The translations under genes and the position numbers were made by a program. The notes under the pieces are model-generated. The model was not told where the DNA came from. It was given only the letters and a program-made list of their open reading frames with translations, and made no database searches. Shown here one piece after another: positions 46,952-58,447 of a stretch of DNA of 64,000 nt. The stretch covers positions 1 through 64,000 of the forward strand of contig JAJIRX010000993.1 in assembly GCA_023853785.1 (NCBI GenBank), given 5' to 3'. How positions within the stretch are numbered: position 1 is the first letter of the stretch; each line of letters opens with the position of its first letter. The DNA comes from Psilocybe azurescens. Lineage: Eukaryota; Basidiomycota; Agaricomycetes; Agaricales; Agrocybaceae.

Positions 46952-49925
46952 TCAATTTCCACTATCATCACTCTCTATGACTTCCTCTTCCTCTTCCTCT
47001 TCCTCTTCCTCTATCTCCTCTTCCTCCTCTTCTTCTATCTCCTTGCTTCCCTCATCAGATTCAAGTACCCACATGCCTTTTATATGTAAATCAACTGCAT
47101 CAATCAGTGCTGCTCGAATATCATTTACACAAGTTGGAAGCCGTCCACTCTGCAAGTTTAGAGCACCAGCTTGCTTAAACAGCTTTAGCTGATCTTTTAA
47201 ATTCTTGCCTTTGAGGTCTGGAATTTTTTCTTTTCAAGTACAAGTTCTAGCTGTGCAATTCTGGCTGCTGTATTTTTGCATTTTCCTCACAAACTTCTAT
47301 ATGCTTGAGTTTTTTTGCTTAACATTCATTGCCGAAGTCTACAAGCTATTTGTGTCTCTTTTTCTCCTCTTTTCCTGTATTCTGTGCTAGTCTGCATATA
47401 TACTGATAGTCTTCTTCTTCAGTAAACTTTGCAGCCATGAATGCTTGTGTGTTGTTATGGAAGTACATATGTAGATACTGCATTATGATCAAGCAGTGTA
47501 AGTTGTGGCTGTTGTCACATGAGAACTCGGAAAGCACCTAAAGCACCTTCATTTTCATCATTTGTGGCAGACATCCATGCAAGTTCTCTTTCTTCAACTG
47601 TTGCCTCATCAATCAAACCACCAGGTGCAAATTCTGATGTAAAGTGTTCCCATGTCTCCAGTGCTCCTTTGGAAAAGGCAATCAGAAGTTCACAGAAGTG
47701 CGGTAGATCAGGAATAAGATCTTTAATCTTTTGTACAACACTTATGTTCTGCCAGTCTTCACCATCAAGAGTAGCCAATTTGTATGATGTCAAAGGATTA
47801 AAGTTGGCAATAAGAATATCAGGATCATTAATGATTTTCTGTATGTGATTATAGACTCGAGAATCAAGAGGACCAAGATCAAGCATGTTTTCATTTTTTC
47901 ATTAGAAGTTTGGATTGCCTTCATATATGGATAAGAAACACATTCTGCATAAATTGCTAAAACAGCAAGCTCTGAAGCTGTTGATAGACAGTCAAGAGCA
48001 TTTGAAAGATTTGTTTCCATATGGTTGAGTGCTGAGTTCTGCTTGTTGATACAAAGATTTTCTAGAAAGAGCTTGAATTCATCTCGATAAAGAATAAGTG
48101 CAGCTGCTGCATCACAGTAGGATTGGAATCGGTTATTTGATGTGTCAGGAAATGTAAATGGAACTCCAACATATTCCCACCACCAATAACGGAAGACATC
48201 ATGATGACCCTTTTATCATCCTTATGATTGAAAATAGCACCAGCAATTTCTGCAGTTTTAATAGCACCACGTGTTGTTTTTAAAAAGTTGGCATATTGCC
48301 TTCTTTCAGAGCAGCATCTCATTCCTTCACTACTGGATCATTATCACAGTTTGCTAGAAGCACAGGCTGCCTCACATCTTCACCTTCATTCTCAATCCAC
48401 CAAGATAACATTGAAAGATATCCTCCTTGAACAGTATTAAGGTCTTTGCGACATCCACACCCAGCCCAGATGAAAAGACGAAGAATTTTCTGTTCTGCCT
48501 CAGGAAGCTTATCAAAAGCTTCTTTTCCCAATTCAGCAACTGCTTCTTCCAACATTGCAGCCTTTTTTCTGCTTTTTGATGTCTGATAAGTTGCTCCATT
48601 TGTTTTTTCCACCTGCTTTTTTAAAGTGTTCTGAAATTTCTTCAAATGACATATCAAGCAGCTGTTCCTCTCCAAGATGTTGGTCAACAGCCCATGCTTT
48701 CATATCTTCTAGCAGTTGAGCATCCTTTCTTTCCTTTGCACAGTGATCAGTATTCATTCCCATGAGTTTTATAAAAGCTCAGTGAGCTTGAAAAGACCAT
48801 CTGAACGCTTTCCCAATGGGCTATTGTTAAAAATTTCAAGACCCCTATTGAGTGTGTTTTTCCAGTCTGCTACAGCTTCTTTACTTGAACCATCACAGGA
48901 TGATTGAATTCCAAAAGTGCAAGTTGCACGTTGTTTTGCATCACTTTCAGGTGATGCATAGTCTTCAACGAGAAGATGAACATGGCAGGGGTTGTAATTG
49001 ATACTCCTATGACCTGTTCCATCTGTACTAAAGGTCATAGCCTCTGTGTTTTTCATCTCATATCCAAGTTGTATTTATGCAGCAAAATACCCTTCACGGA
49101 GAATGCGAGACACAGATGGCCTGGTAATGGCTCCAATAGCCTTCATGCCAGCTGAATTGAGAACAGCTTCTATGACTTCATAGATGTAGTTACGTGAACA
49201 GCCTGCCTTGACAAGTAAGTGTACAACATTGCAGGTTTCCTCATTAATGATGCCTTTGCTCATCAGATGATGAACAGATCATTCCTGATAGATTTCTGCT
49301 TTGACTTTTGCAATAGCACACTCTTGTGCACTTTTAGAATGTGCAACTGTTTCACGTAGATTGATGGCTTCTTTGCGGAGTATTTCAAGCCTCTCTTGTG
49401 AGATATTAAGCTTGTGATGTGTGTCTGCAAGTTTTGATGTCCATTTGGTGAATGCATTTGAAAGCTCACTGCAAAGGCCATCATTCACTTGTTGTAGTGG
49501 TGCAAGAGCTTGTTCTGACTGTTGTGATCCTCTTTGACACTGTGCAGAAGCTTTCTTCTCAGCCTCCTTCAGAATTATAGCCTGACTTTCCAACTGGCTA
49601 TTTTTCTCCTTCAGACGCTGTGCTGCTTGGCGCTGCATACAAAGCTCATGATATGTGTCTTTATGCTTTGACTTCCATAAAGAAGCATCAGCCTCATATT
49701 TAGCCAGCTGTTGGTTGTACTTTTCAAGCTTTAACTGCAAGACACTACACTCAGTGGTTTTCTGAACAAGCAATAGCTCTAGCTCCTGAATACAGGACTC
49801 TGCAGCTTTCAACTTGTACCAGATATCCTCTGCTGCAGTCTCAGATGAAGTTACAGCCTTTTTTCAGCTCGAGCATCTTGTAAATTTTCCATAACAGTAG
49901 CCCAATTCTTTTTTCCAACAGGCAT
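46952..49925 (-). pseudogene. Orphan transposase-like protein of the 5-kb element
   Basis: Reading the minus strand across breaks gives one long protein. It starts MPVGKKNWATVMENLQDARA (from 49925). A coiled coil follows (49,812-49,280), then SKGIINEETCNVVHLLVKAG, MTFSTDGTGHRSINY (49,035), a helical region, FIWAGCGCRKDLNTVQGG (48,455), AGAIFNHKDDK (48,230), FTFPDTSNNRFQSYCDAAA (48,140), DLIPDLPHFCELLIAFSKGA (47,700), FTSEFAPGGLIDEA (47,620), SATNDENEGALGAFRV (47,545) and MYFHNNTQAFMAAKFTEEE. It ends in a poly-Glu tail at 46,952. The order Asp (STDGT), metal-like Cys/His-Lys block, conserved Asp (FPDTSN) and Glu (NDENEGALG) suggests an RNase H-type transposase, which is inference. From memory, the same motif order occurs in unnamed Agaricomycete proteins. 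There are at least six one-base frame breaks, several in A runs, and four in-frame stops. Confidence 0.7.
46975..47045 (-). repeat. Poly-Glu coding repeat (TTCCTC)n
   Basis: CTTCCTCTTCCTCTTCC-type units encode the C-terminal acidic tail of the orphan protein. Confidence 0.9.
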
Positions 49926-50431
49926 TGCAGTCTTTGATACCCTTGGGCAGGCTTTAATGCATAATATTGAACTATGATGTTAGTATATTATAATAAGATG
50001 TCACTGCAGGATCAGTTACCTGAATTTCAGACTGGCTATATGGCCTAGAAATAAATGCTAAAATCAGAACAAGAATCTGTATTTTTATTACACAATATCA
50101 TATAAGAATACTAAACTTTGTGACTTACTATCCAATAAAAGAGCTTTTTGAACTAAAAATAGTAGAAAAAGCAGTCAGAATCAAAGAAATAGAGGCAATC
50201 AAGCAGGTATGGTGGTGGATTGAGTGCAAAGACCATTTCCTGCAGTCCTCAGGTATATAAAGGTCATTTCGGGGCCATCCCTCACACGCAAGGCTGCCAT
50301 GAAGAAGCCTTTAGGCCTGTTTGGCCTGTTTTGGAATGGGATCAGTGGCTGTGCTACACATATTTTGTGCTTGAAACCGTATAATGACTATAGAATCATG
50401 GAATATGCAATTCACGACTAAATTTGCAGAG

Positions 50432-50597
50432 CAAAAGTTATTTAAATTTTAATTGCTAAAATTTGATCAGAACAGATTTTTAATTTAGCAAGTCTAAGTA
50501 GGTGAAAGTGCCTAAATATAGGGTCTAACTCACCATTGAGGTCGAAATTAAAAATCTGTTCTGATCAGTTTGTTTAAAGTTAAATTTTAAGCAAAAT
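50432..50597. repeat. Subterminal hairpin of the 5-kb element
   Basis: TGATCAGAACAGATTTTTAA near 50466 is mirrored by its complement near 50548. Weaker pairing extends each arm to about 50 bp, with a loop of about 60 nt. It lies in the upstream non-coding part, about 300 bp from the right TIR. Confidence 0.75.
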
Positions 50598-50903
50598 ATG
50601 TCTGCCAATCATGTTTATAGGTGCTATGGATGCTGAGAAATTCTTCATGCAATCTAGAGGGCTATATTTAGCAGGGAAATCAGTCTGATTTCGCTTTTTG
50701 AGTTCTTAATCATATTTTTGCAATAAAAATGCCTTTATGCTGTGGAACTACTTAATATCATCCATTATATACCACAAAATATTTTGAATTGGCTGTTTAT
50801 AAAGTACAAGCTCGATGTCTCAAGATATTGGTCTGGTCACAGTGTGACACAGCATGTCACTGGCCATCACACGCATCAGTGATTGTTCAACCCCAACTTA
50901 GTA

Positions 50904-53590
50904 CAGTTGACTTTCTCATAACACATACCGATTGGAACAGCCCTAAAGTCATGCATTATGAGATTTATGCAGTATGAAAAATGTAACGATTATGTGACCT
51001 TCAGTGACCTCTGCCAAAGTGTGACATATGATAACAAAGTGGATAAGATAACAATATTAACTAAGCATCAGACCGACGAAAAAGCTATCTACCGTTGTTT
51101 GCTTTGCATTTAATGACTCCTCCCGGGCGCTAAGAACCCACGGAAGTCTTGCAGGTGACGAGTTAGACCCAGAGTAAGTGGAGCATTTGGCCCCCATCTG
51201 AGTGTTAGGTGCTCAAGTCTCTCTGTGAGCTCAATAACATCGCGACAGGTGAGATCTGCATCAGGATCCTGAGCTTCTTCGTCATCAGAATCTTCATCTT
51301 CACAGATCACCCCACCATTCACCTGCCCTTCGTACACCACTTGATCAATGATTTCATGATCACCTCCTGGGAATGCAAAAGGTGAGTCTTCAGCTTCTTG
51401 ACTCTCTTCAGCAGGGTTGACAAGATCTTCGATTGAAGGTAATGGCCCAAAAACCCAGTTCCGGCTCTTCAACGTTTCAATCGATTTGAGCAAATTCTCC
51501 TCGATAGTGACTGCTTGTGGGGGACGGGAAGTTTGATGATGAGTTTTGGACGCTCACAAATCTCAGAGAATTTCCGAAGTGATTCATGAGCCTTGACGAC
51601 GTCACCCTCTGCATCCATGACTGCTTTCAGTGCTGGACACCAATCTTTGTCGTTGTAGCGATGTCCAAGGTACATCATAAGCTTTTCTTCAGCCACTGGC
51701 AACGTCATGTCTGTACTCGCAAATTGACACAAGATCTCCCAAGCACCTGGATCTGAAAATGGCGAAGTCGTTCGGAAGAGTCTGCCGAGCTGTTTTAAAT
51801 CCATAAAATGTAAGTAAAATATTTTAAAATATACAAAACATCTTACGGTTGGGTTTGGGTATGATACCAGCAGTGTTGGATTGTTTCAGCAGTGATTGAA
51901 TGCCATGCCTCCTCGGCCATAATCATGGCTTCCTTCAATTCGATCTTGTAAATGTTTTCCTCTCCAGCCACATCTAGTTTGATTGCTCTCTGACAAAATT
52001 TGTTTCTGTAGTGTGCTTTGAAGCATCAAGCAGCTGTATGAAGGAGGTAAGATTTGGCTCAAAAAATTCAAGCTGAATGTTTGTCGGCTCATAAGCAATG
52101 AAATGACCCAAAAAGTTATCAATGGTGAACAAAATGTGACACTTCTGTTCACGCATTTTTAGGTCCAGCTGCTTTATATACCTGTCAAGGACTTTTAACA
52201 ATGGTAAATACATTTCACGAAGGTAAGACCTACTCTTCGAAAATAGACGATGTCATCCAGGCTTTCTTATTATTCCGATAATAGAAACCATGCTGGTTTG
52301 GTGATTGCCTCCCAAAACAGACAGGCTTCTTTGACCTCCCAATGTAAAAGTACAGGGAGCTTCTAGCTTCCATCGGCATTGCAAGCAAATAAAAGGGTTA
52401 TACAAAATTTATCCTTTTTCTTCCCACTGCTTTGTTTCGTTGCAAGCCCTCTATCTGGTGGAGCCCTATGATCAAAGTCAAAGTAAGCACAGAGTTATTT
52501 AAAAATAAAAATAAAAAACTTCGGAAATAAACTTGATTCGTCTCCATTGAACCGATCCTTCCAAGCAAACTTTTTGACAATTCTTGAACACGCTTCCTTT
52601 CAGCTTCCACAGCGTCAAGGTCAACAGAACCTGCTTCTCCATGTTGACGATATTCTTTGATCTTGTATGCTTTGCAAAATGGAGCAAGCCATCCATCTCC
52701 AGAAAGCCGCTCATCATTTGGGACCTTCAACATTTCTTCATACCTTTTGCGCTTTTCTAGTAACATGGGCCCGGAAACTGTCTCCCCTTTAGCTTCCATA
52801 TGGTGTACCCACAGAATCAAAGCACGTTCAACATCTGGTCGTGTCACAACTTGCATCTGCTTTGAAGACAATGCATTTGGATGGGAATTGACCCTTCCTT
52901 CAAGTTCGTGGCGCCTTTTCATTTTGCGTGAGAGTGTTGACTGATCAAAACAAAGGGCACCATCCTTTTTGTTTTTAAAATGAGTGACAACGTCACTCTG
53001 CAAGAGGAGTGGATGAGAATCTATAAACTTGAAAACACTAATCCAATCAGCCAAGGTCAGATTTTCATGCCGACCTGCTGCAGCTGGCCTGGCAGCTGTC
53101 CTTGAGTGTCCTTTACACCAGCCTTCTTTTCTTTACGAGCATAAGGTGCAGGTTTTGATCGAGGTTTTCGAGTTTTTCGGTGGTTTGAGGCATCAGATGA
53201 TGAAGAACAGGTAAAGTTGTAAGCTCTATGCATAGAATTCTTTATCGCAATTTTCTTCAGGCATTGTGGGCATCTGTACCCTAAATTTAGTCATGAAATT
53301 CATTCAAATTATCCTCAAAAGTCCTCTACTTTATTCAAAATGTGCCACTCTGATATTTTCTGTGCCACTGATGCGCTGAGGCTCAATTCTGATGTGCCTA
53401 CGCCACAAAAATGCATTTCAAAACCCCACATATAGCCAATCTCATAATGCATATCTCAGTGAAAAAGTCATGCACTATCCAGTATGCAATATAGATGCAT
53501 TCTCCTGCTTCGCAAGGTGTTGTCCGCCCAAAAGCCATGCATTATGACATTTATGCATTATGACGTTATGCATTATGAGAAAGTCGACTG
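50904..53590. mobile_element. 2,687-bp pogo/Tc1-mariner-type element, TA target site
   Basis: The ends are CAGTTGACTTTCTCATAA (50904) and, reversed from 53590, CAGTCGACTTTCTCATAA: a 24-bp TIR with three mismatches. It is flanked by TA on both sides (50902-50903 and 53591-53592). TGCATTATGA-type motifs repeat beneath both ends. It carries a minus-strand CENP-B/DDE transposase relic. It sits directly beside the 5-kb element, at the TA of that element's target duplication. Confidence 0.93.
51110..53210 (-). pseudogene. Pogo-type transposase (CENP-B HTH plus DDE), broken
   Basis: The N-terminal part (53,054-52,540) reads LADWISVFKFIDSHPLLL, a psq-type helix-turn-helix segment with DQSTLSRKMKRRHEL, and a CENP-B/Tc5 HTH block (ERALILWVHHMEAKGETV, GDGWLAPFCKAYKIKEY). 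The DDE core is scattered over frames at 52,500-51,840: PDRGLATKQ, SKKPVCFGRQSPNQHGFYY, ILFTIDNFLGHFIAYEPTN with catalytic Asp in IDNF, EFFEPNLTSFIQLLDASK, and EEAWH. The C-terminal acidic part (51,804-51,110) is typical of the family. Such enzymes cut and paste at TA. Frames change several times, so this copy is not expected to be active. The first exon is also broken upstream of 53,054. Confidence 0.85.
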
Positions 53591-54489
53591 TAGTTCTTTA
53601 CTGTCCCCGAGTTCATTTACTGTTTTGAATGACAATCACAATGCATAGTATGCCGGGTGCATCTGGGAGCTGGTTCAATTAGTCTCATTGAGAATGAGAG
53701 TGTGGACAGGGTATATTGGAAGGGGTACCTTCCACGCTGCGATTCCTTTTCTCTGAGTCAGGAATCGGAATCATGATGAGTTTTGCTCGTTGAATTTACA
53801 AAAATAAATTGATATCAGGGAAGCTTCCCTGGGAGGACTTAGGTTATATGCTCCCTGCATTCGACCGGTATATGTCCATCATGTTTTTCTTTGCTTTGTG
53901 ATGGGATTGATTGGGAAGCTTGCTCCCCTCTATACTGCCGATTCCAAAATGTCTAAGCCCACGTGATCCGCTGGCTTTTTGATGGTCACCCCGTGATAAC
54001 TTTAAAAGTGCCGAGCGGCGAGCACAGCTCATAGAGCATGCCAGGCACTAGCACAGCGAAGCGTTCTGATACCATGTTCTAACAGACCAGCAAATTTGAT
54101 GACAATGTGGTGACCATGACTCGAATATCATCGTCACAGATACATCGTAGGACGCGTATCGGGCAGTGTGGTCGGGTTGAGGAAGACGCAAAATCCTACC
54201 GTCCGCCTCCTTCCATCCCTTCCACCGCAAGTACATTCTACACTTTCCTGACCTGATTTTACATTAACGTCGCATATCTATTGTAACGGTACCGGTCTAA
54301 TTGTAGTATACGCTCAGGACTCGCCTCGTTCATGGCTCTCTTCGATGCTCATGGACACCAATGCACTCACCATCACACTGGTGCAGAACCTCGCTCGTCG
54401 TGTCCGTATCTGATTTGGCATAAGGGGCCAGGTTATTATTGCAGTGTGTGGCTTGCACTACATGCCCAATGATCCTGTATCTCAGACCC

Positions 54490-54730
54490 ATAATCAGGGC
54501 AAGGATCCAACCGTGCTGGTCGCAAGAATCGCTGTTACCAGGTACATCAGCCGCAATTACTCACATATCCCCCTTGCAATTTAGACTACAGCAAGACAGC
54601 GACAATGGACGCGGCGAAAATGACACCGGAGGAGACGTTAACCTTCGGTTCATACAAACGATGCGGAGCCGACTACGGTGATCGAAATGAAAAGGGAGTC
54701 CAGCGCGCATATGGGGACAATCACGTTTAG
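54490..54730 (+). pseudogene. C-terminal relic of the seven-helix orphan membrane protein
   Basis: VLVARIAVT, GTSAAITHISPLQFRLQQ, then NDTGGDVN and NDAEPTTVIEMKRESS in shifting frames match the last exon of the gene at 58,448-59,768 (ILVARIATN, THISGLQFGSQ, GNATGGDINV, VIEAERKSS). Only this end survives, at the right border of duplication copy B. Confidence 0.65.
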
Positions 54731-54939
54731 CATTGCGGTACAGAGATAGCTGATTCGTCCGTTGTCACAGTTTTCCTTGCCCACTCTCTTTTTCTTTTTT
54801 AAAACATCATATCATCCTGCTGCTTAAACAGTAACAGAGAAACTAAGGTGCGATATACCTTCCAGCGTCTACCTTTTAATATTTCACTTAATAAATGAGA
54901 GCTAGGACGCCTCTAAATACTCCTATCATGCCTCAAACC

Positions 54940-55700
54940 ATTGGAGGTACGATTTGTCCTCAGATGCAGAAGTCAACAACTGTCCCATGGGCCTTTAGAT
55001 CTGTCTACTTTACTCACACCTACGGCTCCTCTGTCCCACACTCACTTACACTTACTTGACTCCTTCCTCCCCACTCACCCACGACTCCAACAACACCATC
55101 ATAAACAGAACCATCCTACTAACCATACATACCATCTCTCTCAACCCCATCGCACACACACGCGCATACCGACGCATCCCCATCCCCTCTAACAGAGCCT
55201 CTGTCACCCCTGCCTATGAGAAACCCAGCCCAAGTGCTCGTCCAGCTGGACATTCTCCTCTCAAGATGTACCGAAGATGAGCACGCGTGTTGTGAGTCGA
55301 GGGCAGAAGCTGTGAGAACGCTTGTGTTGTCTGAGTGGATCTTGCGGGTAGTGTCACGATCAGTGCCTGTTAAGTTGCTACGTACCATATGTGAGTATTT
55401 ATGGATCGGAGAAGGTGGACGAGGGAAAGAAAGGATACCATCGTGGACGGAGAAGATGGACAGCGAAGATAAATGTACCGATTTACGTCTGTGACACATG
55501 TCCACAAAACACGTCGACCCTTACATCCGCAATACCACCACCTGAGCCTCGTACCGAGCGCGATGGAGTTCCAGCTGGGTTTTCATTATATTCAGCCAGC
55601 AGCTCCTCATGCCCTTACATGATCATGGAGCCCACAGGAAATGGTGAAGATCGATGCCCAGACCCAGGTCATATTCATAGATAGATAAAATTGGGTGAAT
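54940..55700 (+). CDS. Orphan small gene, copy 1 of a duplicated pair
   Basis: The frame at 55216-55494 contains VQLDILLSRCTEDEHA and SVPVKLLRTICEYLWIGEG. A related frame lies at 60,736-61,170 (LKLDLLFLERIENESNARV, IPVELLCAVHEHFL). The VPVxLLxxIxEYL phrase is faintly F-box-like, which is weak inference. In both places the frame lies downstream of the seven-helix gene or its relic, so the two were duplicated together. Confidence 0.35.
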
Positions 55701-55859
55701 TCTAGGATGCAATCATAGAATGTACAGGCATGTACTTGGGGAGCAGTTAACGTCTGGGTTTTTGGGCAGATAGCGGAAGATGGTGAGTGTCGTATGGTTT
55801 TTGGGAGGGTTGAGCGGGGAGCGGGAGCACGGTGATGGTAGAATCGAACACCAGACATA

Positions 55860-58440
55860 GCTGATGGTGTACTCAGACGTTCAAGTTAAAGTCATGCTTC
55901 AAATCAAATCACCCGGGCGCTTAAACACAACAAGATGGTCCCTCTCTTCATTCCCATTCTGAGTCTACGGTTCCCTCCTCTTCGTTCATTAATAGTCCCG
56001 CTCAACAATTCAGCATCAGAATCAACATCCCTCAACCTTGACCAACAGAGTCTTTCCTCCCTCTCTAAGCAATCTCCCCATCCCTCAATACGGTATTAGA
56101 GATCCGCGCACTGTCCAAGAAGCTTAGTGTTTTGAGAAATGACCCAGTGAAATGTATTTATTAGACTCAGCGTTCCTAAGCCTGACTCACTTGAGAGTGA
56201 GAGGGCGAGTGAGCACTGGGGTGTGAATGCTACCGATGGCATGGATGTATCAGCAGCAGCAATAACAGAAAGAAAATGAAGTCAACATACGGATTCCCTA
56301 CATCAATTCCCTACACCAGAATCAGGATAACACACATGGTTTTACGATATCGCATGACCCTTTCCTGCTGATATATAGCCTCTACCCATTCCTCTCAATG
56401 TCTATCCTACCCTTGCAGGAAACAAGCGGCTATTGTGTGGTTTGTCCAAAATATCCGAACTGTCTCAACATCTTCTACGCGTCGCAGATCAGCCCAGCGA
56501 GAGTGGAGAGCCGCAAAGTCAAAGTGCCCTATGTACATTTGGTATGCTTTAGTCGTGACCTTGATGGTGCACGTCGGTGATATAGATTGTCTGAGACCGT
56601 GACTTTGTGTCCAGAGAGATGAGGACGGAGAAATGGGTTGGTATAGGCATGGATTAAAGTGTTGAAAGTCCCAGGACATGGATTATGGAGTGGTGTACTG
56701 TAGGAACCGCAGACAAAGAACTTTTCAAAGTCTGAACCAGCATACGTAGAGACTGATGTTTGTTGATCATAGGCAAGATATGACTCAAGTGTAAGCCACC
56801 CTGCACCAGCTTCGCCCTGTATTACTTCTTCTGGCGTGCGGTGTCATCATGCCTGAAACATAGAGACGAACTACGACAAGCACCAGGTCAAAGGAGGGCG
56901 CCCATTAAGCCTAAAAACGTAGCACAACTGTCTACAATTTCGGGTCCACGAATAGTCCAAGTGGACGATGAGAGTCGTGAGGATTTCCATCGATTGAAAT
57001 GGGGGTGTGTTGGGTGACACAGTGGATGTTGTAAATGCTTGATATGATCGTGGATAATTAGAGATCTCGTGGCAACCGACGTAAGCGGCAGCGGCAGCGA
57101 AGATGATGATGCAGGTTGCCATTATTTTTCCCGTTTTAATCGTCATATGCCATAGGGTTCGTGTACCTCGTTCTGAGTTCGTGGCTCACTGTCATACGTG
57201 TTCTCTCCTCACTTCTATTTTAGGCTCGTACCAAATTAAATCCTTGAACGCAATCTGAATGTACATCCATGGCTATCCCATTTTGAATTCCCACTTTCCA
57301 TAATTCGACATTGAGCATTGTAGTACCGTGGTCTCATTCTATACCTATGAAATGCAACAGCTTTGTGCACATCGGTAATCAGCTATATGCATACTATTCT
57401 CTACCTTAAATGTATTTGAGTTATATATATATTATGTGTTGAGAATAGAATAGTTTCGGTGATGGGTGGGTGGGATTTTAAGTGATGCTAGGATAGAAAT
57501 TGGGTAAAGAGAGAGCTTATGGGAAAGGGTTGTGCAGTCGTCGTTGTGCGACTTCGAACGTAGTGTAAGGAAAAAGGATGGGATCAGGATACACGTGATG
57601 GCGTCTCCTTCTCACGAGAAGTTGTACCCGCTCGTGGGTACTTCCATAACGGACATGGTGAATGTTGTATGATCTTTATTCTTTTGAGTTGCTCCCGCCT
57701 TTCCACACATGTTTATACTTTTACGTATTGGTGTCGAGGGTCCTATTGGTGACTGTTCCTGCTCTACTGGTCATACTCCCAAGAATTAATCAACCGACTG
57801 GACACTTATACCACATCCTGCAGTGTGAGATATACCTACAACAAATCGAAGGGACAACCGGATGATGGTTTAGCTCATTTCATATCTCCTGGCTCTGGTT
57901 GCCATATACACATATCCGATTAAGAAAAATGTGACCGCATGACGGCTGGATGATGATCTAAATATTACGATAATATTTCAAGCACTGTTCTATTGAATCT
58001 ACAAATTATTCGAGTTCACCTAAGTCTTGATATATGTCAATACCATGATCTTCTTATGTCCGAATACATCGGGTGTGTAAGAATAATTTCGATGATGGCA
58101 GGTGATATGCGAAGTTTTGGTCATTTTATATGTCAAGATCATACCGAACAACTGCTTTTGTGCGCGCCAGACAGACGAAATGGAGAATAGCATAGTTTGG
58201 GAACATCATGAAAGGTCATAAAGGTTCGCCATCAAAGTACTGGTGTACGCAGTGCCAATCTTGGAGATGCTGAAGGCACAATAATTGACAGAATTATGGT
58301 GGTTCCTGGATGATTCCTTGGAGCATCCATGGCGACTGTTCAAGAGAGTTGCTACGATAAGTAGCATAGGATAAGAATATTATAGTTAGCTGATATATAT
58401 ATTAAGTTATTCGGTGGATGTAGATACCCCATTCTAAAGC
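55860..58440. other. Mostly non-coding, two small minus-strand frames
   Basis: The minus-strand frame 56871-57146 starts MTIKTGKIMATCIIIFAAAA, a signal-anchor-like start, and could be a tiny secreted or membrane protein. The minus-strand frame 56407-56679 contains FAALHSRWADLRRVEDVET. Neither was recognised and splicing is unclear. Confidence 0.3.
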
Positions 58441-58447
58441 TTCCCCA

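Larger units (their letters stand above)
45903..50895. mobile_element. 4,993-bp TIR element with 8-bp target duplication and orphan transposase-like gene
   Basis: The ends are TGGGGTTGAACAATC on both sides (left 45903, right complement ending 50895), and similarity continues through CTGAT after one mismatch. The 8-bp duplication ACTTAGTA lies at 45895-45902 and 50896-50903. The same octamer is single in copy A (35044-35051). The element is AT-rich and carries one large minus-strand gene at 46,952-49,925, with about 1 kb of AT-rich non-coding DNA on each side. Eight-base duplications occur in hAT, P and KDZ-type elements, but these ends and the protein match none that I recognise. Confidence 0.92.
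42426..54510. repeat. Segmental duplication, copy B (split by three insertions)
   Basis: Homologous pieces are 42426-44990, 45882-45902 and 53591-54510, which together match copy A from 32,528 to 35,830. The left border abuts AT-rich DNA and lacks the upstream auxin-carrier exons of copy A, so copy B is the truncated one. Confidence 0.9.
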
